Shown: positions 1 through 10,422 of the stretch, piece after piece
Layout of the letters: each line of letters starts with the position of its first letter
Numbering within the stretch: position 1 is the stretch's first letter
Source of the DNA: Isoetes taiwanensis
Lineage: Eukaryota; Streptophyta; Lycopodiopsida; Isoetales; Isoetaceae
Direction: 5' to 3'
DNA length: 64,000 nt
Assembly: GCA_021234155.1 (NCBI GenBank)
Contig: JAJEKV010000078.1
Coordinates: forward strand, 2,292,001-2,356,000
Made by a program: the position numbers and the translations under genes
Notes under the pieces: model-generated
What the model saw: the letters and a program-made list of their open reading frames with translations, nothing else
Told to the model about the DNA's origin: nothing
Database searches by the model: none

Positions 1-843
1 AAATTCATCTCTAGTGGTTAAGCTGTTACAAAATCATGAAAATACAGCAAAAAAGATAAGCATGGACAAGGATAAAATCAGTAATCTGCATGATACTTTG
101 AATAGAATCATTGTGGATACCAGGAGCTTAGCTAAAAAAAATGAGTCAGTTCTTGACCCTTCAGATCCTTGCAAGGATAAGAGTGATCCATTAGGCAAGA
201 AAAACAAACATAGTAAAGCATTGAAGCAATCAAATTCTGATAAAGGACGAGAAATTGAGGATTAAATAAACCCTTTGGATACCATAGTGGAAGTCGTCCC
301 TGCTCCAGCTCCAGCTATGGTAGAATTGGACAAAATGGTCAACCAAGTAAAGGAGACTCCTGCCTCAACTCCAGTGCAGCACAAAGATCATTTGGAAGAT
401 AACAACCAATTTACTGGTAAATCTAACCAGTTTCAGGTATTAGCTGACCTTAACTCTGACCTTGATATGGATTCATTGTTGAGCAATTCCCTTAATGCCA
501 AATCTGATCATATTCAGCCACCTTTTATTGACCTCTCCCCATCCATTGATATGAACTTTCCTCCTCCCTGCATTATTTCTTCTGAAATTACTGAGCAACT
601 AGCTTCATTACAAGAGAGATTCAAGCTGGATTCACAAATACAACAAGTCTGCTCATGGAATCTAATGGATGAAGATATTGTCCAAGATACTCCAGACAGG
701 GAAATGGATACATCCAAGGAAAACAGTAAAGATCAATCAAAGGTTGCAATTTTGGAGATTGTGGAAACACATAACATTGTTGCTGATACAAATTGCACAG
801 GTCATGACTCATCTCCCCATCTTTATTACGATTTTAAAAGGGA

Positions 844-2721
844 TCTTCTTATATTATAAAGTTTTAGCATATGTCATGAATCAAACCCTAATTTAGATGG
901 TTGAGATCGTCGATTGCATTCGGAAGGTATTTATTGCACAACTTCCCACCAAGTGATTGGCTATGCTCACGGTCTCTTAAGAGGAAAGGGAAAATGGCGG
1001 AGAAAAGGCAAAGTGAGAGGCAAAAGGCGGGTAAAAGGAAAAGAAGGAGAAAGGAAAAGGAAAAGGAAAAGAGCCGCGAAAAAAGGGAAAAGAAAAATAA
1101 AGGGGAGCAAAGGAAGGAAAAAAAGGACACTACGAAAGGAAAAGGGGGGAAAGGGTGAGGAGCCGGAATAAGGAAAAAGAAAAGGAAAGGGAGGAAAAGG
1201 AAGACAAAAGGGGGCAGCTTGGGAAAAAGGTGAAGAGGAAAAGAGGTTTGTGGAAGGAAAAAGGGAAAAAGATAAATATGGTGGGAGAGAAGGAAAAAAA
1301 AAAAAAGGCATGGAAAAATAGAAAGGGAAAGAAAAAAAAGAAAAAGGGAGGCGAAAAAGGAAAAGGGCATGAGGAAAAGGGAGAGGGAAATGGAAGAGAG
1401 GAAGGAGAAAGTGGCACGAAAAAAAATGGAAGAGGAAAAGGGTGAGGAAAAGAAAAAAAGAAAGGGAAAAAAAGTATGGGAAAAGGGGAAAAGTGAAAAG
1501 CAAAAAGAGAACATAAAACATGGAATAGAAAAAGAGGAAAAGGGAAAAGGGGAAGAGGGTGGGAAAAGGAGGAAAAGGGGCATGAAAAAGGTGGAATGGA
1601 AAAAGGCATGGGAAAATGGAAAGGAAAAAGAAAAAGGAAAAAAAAAAAGGCGGAAAGGAAAAGAGGAAAAGGGCACGGAAAAAAAAAAAAAAGGGATGAA
1701 AAAAGGAAGGAAAAGGAAAAAAAAATGGGAGGCGAAAAGGGAAAAGGGAAATAAAAAAAGGCACGAGAAATAAGGAGGGAAAATGGAAAAGAGGAAGGGA
1801 AAAAGGGTACGGAAAAAAATGGAAGAGGGAAAGGGTAAGGAAATGGTAAAAATAAAGGGAAAAAAGCATGGGAAAGGGAAAAAGAAAAAAAAAAAAGGGA
1901 ATAGGGATGGGGGAAAAGGGGAAGAGGGTAGGGAAAAGCGGAAAAAAAAAAAGTAAAAAAGTGGAAAAAAATGGAATGGAAAAATACATGGGAAAAAGGA
2001 AAAAGGAAAAAAGGAAAGGAAAGGGAAGGGAAAAGGAAGGGGAAAGGAAAGAGGAAAAGGAAAAGCACGGAAAAAAAAGGAAAGGGTGGGGAAAGGATGA
2101 AAAAAAAAGAAGGAAAGGGGAAAAAAGGAGGCGAAAAGGGGGAAGGAAAGGAAAAAAGGCACGAGAAAAAAGGAAGAAGGAAATGGGAAAAGAGAGACAT
2201 GAGATAAAGAAGAAGAGGGTGAGGAGAGGAAGAAAAACATAAAAAAAAAAGGTGGAAAAAGGGAATGGAAAAAGGGCATGAGAAACGGGAAGGGGAAAGA
2301 GAAAAGCAAAAGGAATGGGAAAAGGAAAGGGAAAAAAGAGCACGAGAAAAATGGGAAGGATGGAGAAAGGTGAAAAGGAAAGGAAAAAAACCGTCAAAAA
2401 AAGGGAAAGGGAAAGGGAAAAATGAGAAGGAGAAAAGGAAGGGAAAGTGGAGGGAGTAAAAAAAGAAAAAGAAAAAAGAGAGAGAGAAGGAAAAAAGTAA
2501 ATGTGCAGGGAAAATAAGAAAAGGGAAAAAAGAAAGTGTGTAAGAAAATGAGGAAAAAAGGATATGCAGGATAGAGCAAAGGGAAGGTTGTCGAACATAG
2601 CCTAGCAATGATAGACTTGGTTTCTATTATATTAGATTTATAAAAATGAGTCTGAGCTGAATAGGTTTTCGTCCACAAATGTTTCCAACATTTGCCCAGC
2701 AACGCTGGGCACCATTACTAG
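844..2721 (+). mobile_element. Non-autonomous Helitron inserted in LINE ORF1
   Basis: The 5' end is TCTTCTTATATTATAAAG at 844. The 3' end is a GC hairpin (GCCCAGC, loop AAC, GCTGGGC; 2694-2710), a 7-nt spacer and the terminal CTAG (2718-2721). The insertion lies between host A843 and T2722, with no target duplication, as expected for Helitrons (5'-TC, 3'-CTRR, AT target). Excision restores the LINE reading frame exactly. The 1878-bp element has no Rep/helicase ORF; nearly all of it is a purine tract. A related terminus lies on the other strand at 62728. Confidence 0.88.
985..2575 (+). repeat. About 1.6 kb polypurine tract (G/A on plus strand)
   Basis: Almost uninterrupted A and G over roughly 1.6 kb. 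The few pyrimidines mostly sit in a recurring GGCAYGRGAAA-like word, for example near 1307, 1365, 1577, 1604, 1672, 1760, 1867, 2065, 2158, 2274 and 2340. This spacing of about 60-110 bp suggests a decayed minisatellite. Long Phe/Pro/Ser/Leu-rich open frames on the minus strand are a by-product of the composition, not genes. Such mirror-rich tracts can form triplex DNA in vitro; any function here is unknown. Confidence 0.9.
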
Positions 2722-3053
2722 TAAGATTATAAATTCCAATATTGATTCCACTTCTTCACCTTATAAAAACAAGATGTTTGAATTTGTTCCTGGAGGAATC
2801 TCGGATGACAGTGAGGGGAAGGATGCCTTCCTATCTGATTTTTCTTTCTCTTGATCTGAGCAAGAAACCCAATCCATCTAGTGCTAAGATCAGAATTAAA
2901 ATAAAAAAGGGTGATTTATCCTTAACTGATCTTACTAATCTGCACAATACTCCTGCTGCTAATACTAGGAGTAAGATTAAAAAGGGAAAGGGGAAAAGAA
3001 GATTAAACTCTAATTTCTCCCCTTGCTTTTCTTTCTTTTCCTTAGCCCTCCTT

Positions 3054-3535
3054 ATGAAGATTCTCTCTTGGAATGTTAGGGGTATTAAAGGCCCGCTTAA
3101 AAGGAGGAGAGTTATCTCCCAAGTCAAAAATTATAATGCTGATGTTATCCTTCTTCAGGAAGTCAAACTTCCCAAATTTGAAATCTCTAATCTTAATGAT
3201 TGGATCTATCCTGACGCCTCCTCCACCTGGATTGAAGCTAATGGTAGAAGTGGTGGCATTATCATGATATGGAAAAACCTTAAGCATCTCTCCTTTTATA
3301 ATCCCCCCCTCTAAAATGTGGCAGGCTATTACTTATACTATCCAAGACTCCACCTTTAGAATTATTAACATCTATGCCTCTACAAATCCCAAAGAGAGGG
3401 AAATCTTGTGGACTGAGATCAATTCTTGGATGCATAATAGTCATAATTCTGACTGGATTGTTGCTGGTGATTTCAACAATACTCCTTCCTGGAATATGAA
3501 GCTTAGTAACAACATTAATATATCATGCCACTTTT
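3054..3535 (+). pseudogene. LINE ORF2 N-terminus: AP-type endonuclease domain
   Basis: Starts with MKILSWNVRGIKGPLKRRR, the usual N-terminus of plant LINE ORF2 endonucleases (the conserved metal-binding Asn of the exonuclease-endonuclease-phosphatase fold is in SWN). The catalytic Glu follows in LLQEVKL. After a frameshift near 3310 the similarity continues through IINIYAS and VAGDFNN to about 3535. The rest of the endonuclease, the RT and the C-terminal zinc region are absent. In intact elements this enzyme nicks target DNA to prime reverse transcription. Confidence 0.85.
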
Positions 3536-3545
3536 CTAACCCATG

Positions 3546-4072
3546 GTCTCACGGTGTGCGTCAGGGCATAAAACAAAAAGTTAGTTTTTGGCCTGGGCGC
3601 ATACCGTGAGACATCTCTCATTTCTGACAAGATTTTATGATTTCTAGACACATTCTTAGGGGTATAACATACAAATCTAGCTAGATCTTACCTTAAAAAT
3701 CGATTTAGCATGTTGGTTTGTTGAAATTCATCATGTTTCTAGGTAATTATGGCCATGTCTCACGGTGTGCGCTGGGGACAAAAACTGAATTTCTGTTTTT
3801 GGCCTGGGCGCATACCGTGAGACCTCTGCTTTAAAGATCAAAAATTTAATCAACTTTTTAGTCTTCTTATGTTTCAATTATGCTAACTGTTACTAGCGTA
3901 GCATATACTACAAAAAATGAGAAAAAATTTCCCACTTTTTCGAGGTTGAGGATCCTATTGAGTTAGTACTACTGGGAGCATGGTCAGTGCTTTGCTCTTG
4001 GTCACCAAGAACATTGCTCGATACCACCAATGGACGTCCCCTACTCATATCACGGTGCACTCACCGTGATAC
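3546..4072. repeat. Two 67-bp palindromic units plus a related short palindrome
   Basis: 3546-3612 and 3757-3823 are similar 67-bp units, 211 bp apart. Each opens with GTCTCACGGTGTGCG and closes with CGCATACCGTGAGAC, so each can fold into a hairpin with a stem of about 14 bp; the interior ends in a shared TTTTTGGCCTGGGCGCAT. At 4047-4072 a shorter palindrome, ATCACGGTGCACTCACCGTG, reuses the TCACGGTG core. They may be remnants of a foldback element that truncated the LINE. Confidence 0.7.
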
Positions 4073-4079
4073 AAACAGA

Positions 4080-5060
4080 GTTCATCCCCCATACCAGCTC
4101 CATGCTAATATAGGGCCCTCCGTGTATCAATTGCAACCTTTGGAATGTTCCAGGTGGGAAGAATGAAGGGGTCATTTACCCCGCCTCCCTCGGGGCCTAC
4201 CTAGGCTGCGAAGCGTAATATACATGTCGGTAGGGTACATACATCAATAACATAGGACCACCTCGAGGGGTGGCTCACCATATATCTGCATAGACAAAGA
4301 TCGGACATCACATAAGGGGAGTTCTACCCCGCTTAGACACGTGGTTGGGTGGACAAGCTTGGGTCTCCGGAGGTCAAGCGGGGCAGAGTGCAATAACAAA
4401 GGGAGTTGGGGCAAAGGAACATGGTAGTTGGGTAGTCCGCCTCCATCCGCCCCCCCAGGCACACTTTGCGTAGTATGTTGATAAGTGTTGGGACTCCGAC
4501 CAGAGCCCACGGATGCATAGCCAAAGGGGCTATTCCCCGGTTGCATCTCCCCGTTCCGATGGGGCGGTAGGGATCACTCCCTCCGAGATCTACATGCTGA
4601 CTGGGGTGACTAGAGGGCCACCGCCTTATCCCACTTGAACCCATGGAGAGGACGCATCACTCCACGGGTGTCGAGCCCATGCCTTGCCCACACGCAGCGG
4701 TGACAAGCCATTAGACCTAGTCCACAGGGGATCCCCTGTGGGCCTTACACACCGAGGGGATCGTTCTCATGAGTCGGGACATGAACCTGCGTTGTAAGCC
4801 CGGTCTCGCCCCTTCACCCACAACCCGGTGTGGCTCTTGTGCACAGCCGAATACTAGTAGTGCACTAAAGGGACTAGCTAGGAGCATCAACTACTAGGGT
4901 CATAGGTCTCTACCCCCTTCCCAATACAATGAGTCCACAGAGGTCGTCCATACATCCATATCATCAAAGAACTAAAGAATAATATCTAATCTACATCATA
5001 GAAGTTATGTTCTTTAGTTAGGGCTTGCTATCTAGGGTTCTATGTGGCTGCTATGGGCAA
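4080..5060. mobile_element. Decayed gypsy LTR, related to the LTR at 55303-56930
   Basis: Several blocks align with the gypsy LTR at 55303-56930 in the same order: the GGGCCCTCCGT block near 4113, the ACCTCGAGGGGTGGC block near 4260, the ATAAGGGGAGTTCTACCCC block near 4313, the stretch ending GGTCTCTACCCCC near 4910, and the AGGGCTTGCTATCTAGGGTT block near 5022. Termini are not clear and no gag or pol flanks it, so it is best read as an old solo or fragment LTR of the same chromovirus family. Confidence 0.6.
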
Positions 5061-5213
5061 TTCAATAGGCTAAACATGCTAACTCTGTGCCTGAAAGGCG
5101 GATTAGGCTATTGAATTGACGAAATACCTGGTCCTTGGCTCGCTCCTCTTGCTCGGAATGCTTCCATGTCGCTGTCTTGCTTGGAGATGCGGTCGGAAAG
5201 CAATAATTTTTGA

Positions 5214-5483
5214 AACGTGATAGCAACTTAGGTTGCATCGAAATCATAGGTAAAAACATCGAAATGAGAGGTAGAAGGCCTGAATGTCAGATAAGTCAGC
5301 CAGAATGTGACGTAAATAAGCCAGAATGTGATGTAAATCCATTGTTCTGAGCCGCCGCCATTGATCCGTAGCTTTTGCGCCGTCGCTGTTGAGCTGGGTA
5401 AGAATTCAGGAAGAGAAAATATGCCACATGGCGCTGTATGATTGGCGAATAGGGCAGAATGCAACCTAAGTTGCTATTACGTT
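5214..5483. mobile_element. MITE-like element with 18-25 bp terminal inverted repeats
   Basis: TAGCAACTTAGGTTGCAT at 5221-5238 is matched exactly in inverse orientation at 5459-5476. Allowing one mismatch, the inverted repeat extends outward to 5214 and 5483. Each arm is itself a near-palindrome (GCAACTTAGGTTGC). The interior of about 220 bp has no credible ORF. No convincing target duplication was found, so the superfamily is undetermined. Confidence 0.65.
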
Positions 5484-6309
5484 AATTGCTTATCTAATCA
5501 ATCATCATTCATGCAAGATGTTTGATGATCTTTATGCCAAATCTTGCAAAATCGGATGTTCTTGATCTTCTTGAAATCTTCATTCTCTACTATCGATTCT
5601 TGTAGCCATTTTGCACCAACCTCCTCATGGATTCAAAAGTTTTGGCTTGGATATGGATAACATATATTATGATGCTGGAAACTTGTACAAATTATGATAT
5701 TGAAAAGGGGCAAATAAAGAACACTATATGCAAGGATTTGTAGTAGCAACATGAAATTGAGTATGCTAATCTTGCATACTCTCCAATGCTACAGGGTGGG
5801 ATATGACAGTAAAGAAGCTTACAATTTCCTTTTGTTTAGCTTAATTATTTCGCAAATACTACTCATGCCAATTGGAATAAGATCCATTAGCAATCTATTT
5901 TCAAATTGGTGCCAGTCTACTTTGAATTCCTCAATCTATGCAGATGCATGGTTGCCTCTTGAATTTTATAGGAATTGGGCCACTATGATAATTCTGGCAA
6001 TTATCTTCTGAAATTGAAGAAAGTAGCAAGTATTATGTAAGATATTATATGGTTTTGGCAAGTACGAGCATGCCAAAACCGTATAATGTTTACGTCAGAA
6101 ATATGGTTTTGAATTTCCTAGCGTCTTGTGGTTTCATTTTGTTTTGTGCAGGTTTTAATCTGTGTTTTTGGCCATTTTCTGTGCTTTTAATATCCTTTAC
6201 CATACTTTTCTGGAATGCTCCTAAGACGTTTAACACTTGAAAATCAAACATAGAAGTAATTGGAACTAAAATAATATATAACTTCCTTTTATTATGAGGT
6301 AACAATGGT
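5484..6309. other. Non-genic stretch, nothing recognised
   Basis: AT-rich sequence with only short chance frames. The only structure seen is a local inverted repeat at about 6047-6084 (ATGGTTTTGGCA against TGCCAAAACCGTAT). Confidence 0.5.
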
Positions 6310-7184
6310 CCTTGACACTCAAAATCCGAGTTTCCAACTACTCATAGTCTTTAGAGAACCTATGCCTTGACATCTCTGCTATTATCCCACGCTTCCCGCT
6401 GCGCAAAACTCACTTAGCTACGAATTCTGTCTGTATGAAGGAAGAAGAGAAAGGTGGGGTTAGTCCTAGGAAGGACTAAGTGGGTTAACCATTACCTTAA
6501 CCTGAGACGAATCGTTAGTCACACAGACAATAGGCACACAAATGTTAGTCACACATAGAACATCTTCTTATAGCTTATGGTGATTCAGGGATGATCAATC
6601 CCTCACCTGGGTTCACACGTATATCGTTCCGGACACGACTATACGTCCACATACCAATCACCTGATATGCACATTGCTTTACCGCCCAGCCCTTCGGCAA
6701 CGACAAAGAAGCGGGTTCTTTCATACAAGTTCATTCTTTAATGTTTTATCATATTTGCAAACACAAACACAAAGAATCAATAACAAAATAATATATGTAA
6801 GCTTTTCAACAAACTACTAAACAAAAGAAAAGATAACTTCAAACCAATAGAAACCCCAAAGATCCGGCTCCGGCTACCCACCAAAGGATCTTCCACGTGC
6901 AGTCTTATTTGACCCCTGTCCATCGTTTCTGCGATATCTCTCTAACCGTAAGGAGTTATGAGAGGTGCTACCCCAATTCTGAAACTAGACTTCGAGAGCT
7001 TTCCAAAATGCTTAAGATCGCTCTATTCTGATAAATTGTCTCCGAGTTATCATGTTTTAAAGTTTGCCCTTCTTTTATACTATCTGTATTTTCTAAAATT
7101 AGAAAAAATATCCTCTCCTTTTCAATTATAGGAAATATCTTCCTATTCTTACAAATTCTTATCTAGTCTATCTCCTCTGGCCCC

Positions 7185-7310
7185 CACCACTTTACATTGC
7201 TGAAGTGGGTCCTTCCCCCACCAACTTTACATTGCATGGCCACTTTCACAACAAGGCGTTGAACCCGTGACCTTGGGTATGGCAGTTTAACGTCTTACCA
7301 CAGGACCCAT
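7185..7310 (-). mobile_element. SINE fragment (head and body), antisense
   Basis: On the minus strand this reads a tRNA-like head with box A (GTGGTAAGACG) and box B (GGTCACGGGTTCAAC), followed by a body that matches the SINE at 13341-13571, including GCAATGTAAAG and GTGGGGGAAGGACCCAC. The tail is missing. It abuts a sense-oriented tail of the same family at 7311. Confidence 0.65.
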
Positions 7311-7385
7311 CTGGGTGTGTTGTAAAGTGTCACATGTCCGATAGGACGCTGCCTTGTGGCGTGACGTTAAAATCTCTTCTTCTTC
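7311..7385 (+). mobile_element. SINE 3' tail fragment
   Basis: Contains GTCACATGTCCGATAGGACG and GTGGCGTGACGTTAAAA, which match the 3' end of the SINE at 13341-13571, followed by a short CTT-rich tail. It joins directly to an antisense SINE head, giving an inverted chimera of two copies or one rearranged copy. Confidence 0.65.
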
Positions 7386-7573
7386 TAATCATAGATCTGC
7401 TATTCTAGTTCAAATATTACCTATTTTCCTCAGATATCTATCGTACCTTAGTATAGACACCCGTATTCAATTTGTTTCCAATCGTTGCAATTCTTTTAAA
7501 TATTCCTGACGTGAGGTTAAGAATAAAAATTGTTTACTTATCCCTCAACCCACTAGGAGTGTTACATTTTCTC

Positions 7574-8358
7574 GCATTTCTTGCTTAAGATTTGCTAGCT
7601 CAACATCGGGGTCGAATTTGCTCAGATTGGCAGAGGTGTATTCAAAATTCCTCTGTCATTGTAACCGATTAAACCTATCACCATGGAATGGTCGACTCAA
7701 CACAACATTCTGCAACTGGAATTGTTTGCCATATGGCAGCACAAAAACTAATACAATGACAAAAAAGGCGACCCAAATGTCATATTGTGATCGAATGATC
7801 ACACATGAGCCATTAACACATGAGTATATGAGAGACATGAGTGGAGCCAATAAAGTGCGCGAACGCCTATGCCTCACTAAATAATACTTGGCAAATAAAA
7901 GACCCTTATTGCAGAGCATTGCTAGCCTACCAGAGTTTTAAAGACGAGTGGATATGGTGGCTATGGCCACAAATAGATTTTAAAACAGAAAGCAGGAAGA
8001 CAGTTCTGGTGAGACCACCTAACAATGGCTAACACCCCGGAATGGAAGCTGGGCAAGGTATTTCGCTGATCTGGTGAAGAGCTAGCACATCCGGTGAAGA
8101 AACATGTAAAATCTCAATTTTTTTTTTCTTCGCTTTCCCTTTCTACTTTGTAGATGAAGGGAATTTGGGTCTTGCTTTCCACAACAGCGGCAGACCCGCT
8201 CCCAGCTGCCACTGGTCGTAGGAAAATTTAACAGAAAAGATAGCCTTGAAAAGTCATAAAGTGTGGATTCCTATATTATGTGCTTGTCCAACAAGTTGTG
8301 GCCAATTTGGGAAGCTGTTTAACTTCTTGGATGTGGCTGCTTGAGAACTTTGTGTGAC
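7574..8358. other. Non-genic stretch, nothing recognised
   Basis: Only short frames without recognisable domains. A possible pol C-terminal relic on the minus strand next to the suspected LTR (about 7575-7620, reading DPDVELANLKQEM) is too short to assign. Confidence 0.4.
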
Positions 8359-8561
8359 CATTAGAAAAATTTTGGGGTCACAAAAGGGCTTTGTAATTTT
8401 AATTTCGATTGGTAATCCACATCACCATTTTTGGGCAGTTATAGCTGCCCAAATTTTGTCCTATCTAGAACTACTTATAAATGACAAGAATAGATGAAGA
8501 CGCATATTCCTCTCTCTCTTGTCATATTAGAAACTAGTTTTTAAATGTTATTTGTTTTTAT

Positions 8562-9063
8562 TTGTCTTTAATGATGGGACGAAGAAATAACAAAAAGACA
8601 AATACTTTTAAACGTGACAAAACCCTTCGGCAAACCTTATTTTGTTATCGTAGTTATGTCTCAAATCTACCAGAATGCGAATTTACGAAAAACACATTGA
8701 GATGGCGCCATATATGCTTTTCCAAACATTTCAAATTCGAAATACCCCGGATCGGTTCTACCCGTCCCAAATTTCCCTCGATCTTCTCTAAAAATTCAAG
8801 AAGAAGTATTGCAATATGGTATTTTAACGGTGAACGATGGAGCATGGAGGTCTGATCATATGTTAGATTAATTTACTTGCATTATCCATTTCATTCTTCT
8901 TACATGAATCATTCTACTTTGTTGTTTTAATAATGCAGAAAGCCTCTTGTACCAAACTATGTCAATTTCGAAAGTGGAGGTGCCCGAATTGCATGCCAAT
9001 CAATAACAAGACTAAGGTCGGGCGTGATATCAATGAGGATGTTCTAAGGGCACAAGGCCGATG
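8562..9063 (+). CDS. Possible 5' exons of the TIR-element gene
   Basis: An open frame from 8562 runs to a plausible GT donor near 8850; a polypyrimidine stretch and AG acceptor follow at about 8939. The next segment encodes KASCTKLCQFRKWRCPNCMP, with paired cysteines that could bind zinc, and then stops near 9063. A stop and about 110 bp separate it from the long ORF at 9175. Splicing into that ORF is not shown, so this may be a broken N-terminal module. Confidence 0.3.
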
Positions 9064-9174
9064 AATATTGACTTATGGACAAAAGGCCAATTGTATCCGG
9101 TAGATCCAATCATTCAAAAGCACCCCAATTCAATTACGCATCAGGTCTAATCAAGTTTACATGCAAGGGAAATC

Positions 9175-10422
9175 TTGGTTTGTTTGGTTACCAACAGGAA
9201 TTTGGCAAGTGAAAATTCAGATCCCAAATTAAAGGCTGCTTTGCATCATGAACAGGCAAGTAATTACAGTCTTAGATGTCAGTTTGATGCCTTAGCCAAG
9301 CATAATATATTTTTGGCTCAGTCTTGTAATTCCTTTCTACAAGAAATTGCAGAGCTTAAAACACAAAGCTCACAATTAGAACAGAGGCTTTTGGCTGAAA
9401 GTCTAAGATCTAAACGCCTCTTAGAAGATAAACATGATCTTGAAAAAAAGGTGAAAAGATTGAAAGCTACTCCACTAGGAGCAAGAGAGAGGATACGGTC
9501 ACTGAAATCAATTGACTCACTTAACCCAGGTGGTGGAGGATTTAAGAAAAGAATCCATGCCATCAAAAGTCTTATGGATCCTTCGTTGCATTATAAATAC
9601 AAAGGAAAAAGAAACGGTCATCTTGCTGAGTTGCTTAAGAGAATTGTTAGCAAGAATGATGTATTGAGACTTATTAACCTCCCAGGTACTAATTTGTTGA
9701 GAAAGGCTATTATTGAAAATGTGTTGCAGCAGTTAAATGAGGAACAAAGTCCAAATGAAATTCAGTATGTTTGTGATAGTGCAGGGATCAGTAGAAAGGC
9801 ATACACATTGCTATTCAAAGCTTTAAAGACGTCTTCCAACATGGGTTTGAGGAAAACAATTTTGCCTAGAGTCTCTAAAGTATGGTCTTATCGAACTTAC
9901 AGAAATCTAAAAGTTAGAGAATCGCTTGGAAGCATGATTCACATCAACTCATCCATTAGCTTGGACACTTTGGAGTGCAATAAGGGTAAAAGAAAGAAAT
10001 CAGCGGCAACACAGTCAATCAACTATGTGCTTGATATAAATAATAATTGTTGGATTGATTTGGAGAACTTATTAAAGCTCATGGTCAAGTATTATGATAT
10101 GAAAGTGGAAGATTGCAATGGCAAACTTATTGTTGTCATAAAATTAGACGAGATGGAAATGATAAAAGGAAAGAAATATGAGCGTGTTTCAGTAACACTT
10201 ATGAATAGAGCGATTTGTCAAGCATCTTGTGAGAAGGAGAACTTCTCAGTCCAATCAGAGGAGCATATATGGTGGGTAGGCATATTTCAGGTTCCTAAAG
10301 AGTCGCATGCAATTTTAAAATGGGTTTTTGATCAGACTTCAATAGTGCCAAAAAAAAGAGGGCAGCCCGAAAGAACTTGGGCAAATCCTAAACCACTAAG
10401 CTTATGCCATGTGGAAATTTAA
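9175..10422 (+). CDS. Unknown 415-aa coiled-coil protein, possible transposase fragment
   Basis: One uninterrupted frame ending in TAA. Residues about 15-100 are a heptad-rich coiled coil with many Leu, Glu and Lys (AELKTQSSQLEQRLLAES, LEDKHDLEKKVKRLK). A basic middle (about 100-290) includes HYKYKGKRNGHLAELLKRI and a helical GISRKAYTLLFKALK region. The C-terminal part has a beta-strand-like GKLIVVIKLDEMEMIKGK and an EEHIWWVGIF segment, an arrangement that could contain the first Asp of a DDE nuclease; this is a guess from layout only. No later catalytic residues are present, so the protein would be an N-terminal half or a non-catalytic partner. Its place between inverted repeats suggests it belongs to the element. 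The start is uncertain because an earlier frame may be spliced in. Confidence 0.55.
   Translation: MVCLVTNRNLASENSDPKLKAALHHEQASNYSLRCQFDALAKHNIFLAQSCNSFLQEIAELKTQSSQLEQRLLAESLRSKRLLEDKHDLEKKVKRLKATPLGARERIRSLKSIDSLNPGGGGFKKRIHAIKSLMDPSLHYKYKGKRNGHLAELLKRIVSKNDVLRLINLPGTNLLRKAIIENVLQQLNEEQSPNEIQYVCDSAGISRKAYTLLFKALKTSSNMGLRKTILPRVSKVWSYRTYRNLKVRESLGSMIHINSSISLDTLECNKGKRKKSAATQSINYVLDINNNCWIDLENLLKLMVKYYDMKVEDCNGKLIVVIKLDEMEMIKGKKYERVSVTLMNRAICQASCEKENFSVQSEEHIWWVGIFQVPKESHAILKWVFDQTSIVPKKRGQPERTWANPKPLSLCHVEI

Larger units (their letters stand above)
14..2854 (+). pseudogene. LINE ORF1 (nucleic-acid-binding protein), interrupted by Helitron
   Basis: The frame running through 14-265 and 275-859 encodes a polar, Lys/Asp-rich protein with the NQFQVLADL motif seen near the end of plant LINE ORF1 proteins. 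A TAA at 263-265 breaks it. At 842-844 the Asp codon is split: g842 a843 join t2722 once the Helitron is removed, and the frame continues as KIINSNIDSTSSPYKNK up to a TGA at 2852-2854. A one-base shift then gives a further basic segment (SKKPNPSSAKIRIK and on) before ORF2. The exact resumption of frame is direct evidence for one ancestral ORF. ORF1 proteins of this class bind LINE RNA; that role is inferred from the family. Confidence 0.75.
1..3540 (+). mobile_element. LINE retrotransposon A, truncated at both ends
   Basis: A plant L1-type LINE. It holds the 3' part of ORF1 (1 to about 3050, split by a Helitron) followed by the start of ORF2 at 3054, which opens with an apurinic endonuclease domain. 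The 5' end lies outside the window. The 3' end is cut near 3540, where endonuclease similarity stops just before a pair of palindromes, so the reverse transcriptase is missing. ORF1 has an in-frame stop at 263-265 and a frameshift near 2850; ORF2 has a frameshift near 3310. The copy is dead. LINE RT pieces at 12934-13660 could belong to a relative, but a link to this copy cannot be shown. Confidence 0.85.
6310..7573 (-). mobile_element. Possible LTR of an unidentified retrotransposon
   Basis: On the minus strand the right edge reads TGTAACACTCCTAGTGGG from 7573 leftward, a typical LTR start, and the interior has LTR-like GC-poor and GC-rich alternation including a palindrome near 6460-6480 (TTAGTCCTAGGAAGGACTAA). 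The left end is not defined and no second LTR or pol is seen. SINE pieces lie inside (7185-7385). Treat as tentative. Confidence 0.3.

Noticed and set aside
967-2608. Overlapping minus-strand frames of up to 543 codons
   Set aside because: They are Phe/Pro/Ser/Leu-only translations of a polypurine tract in three frames at once; composition alone explains the lack of stops.
2622-2650. Second Helitron-like 5' end (TCTATTATATTAG)
   Set aside because: Using it would not restore the LINE frame; the end at 844 does so exactly.
3541-4075. CRISPR-like array
   Set aside because: Only two to three palindromic units with unequal spacing, in a plant nuclear context.
4244-4644. Protein-coding frames in the GC-rich segment
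   Set aside because: The segment aligns with a gypsy LTR; the frames overlap and lack domains.
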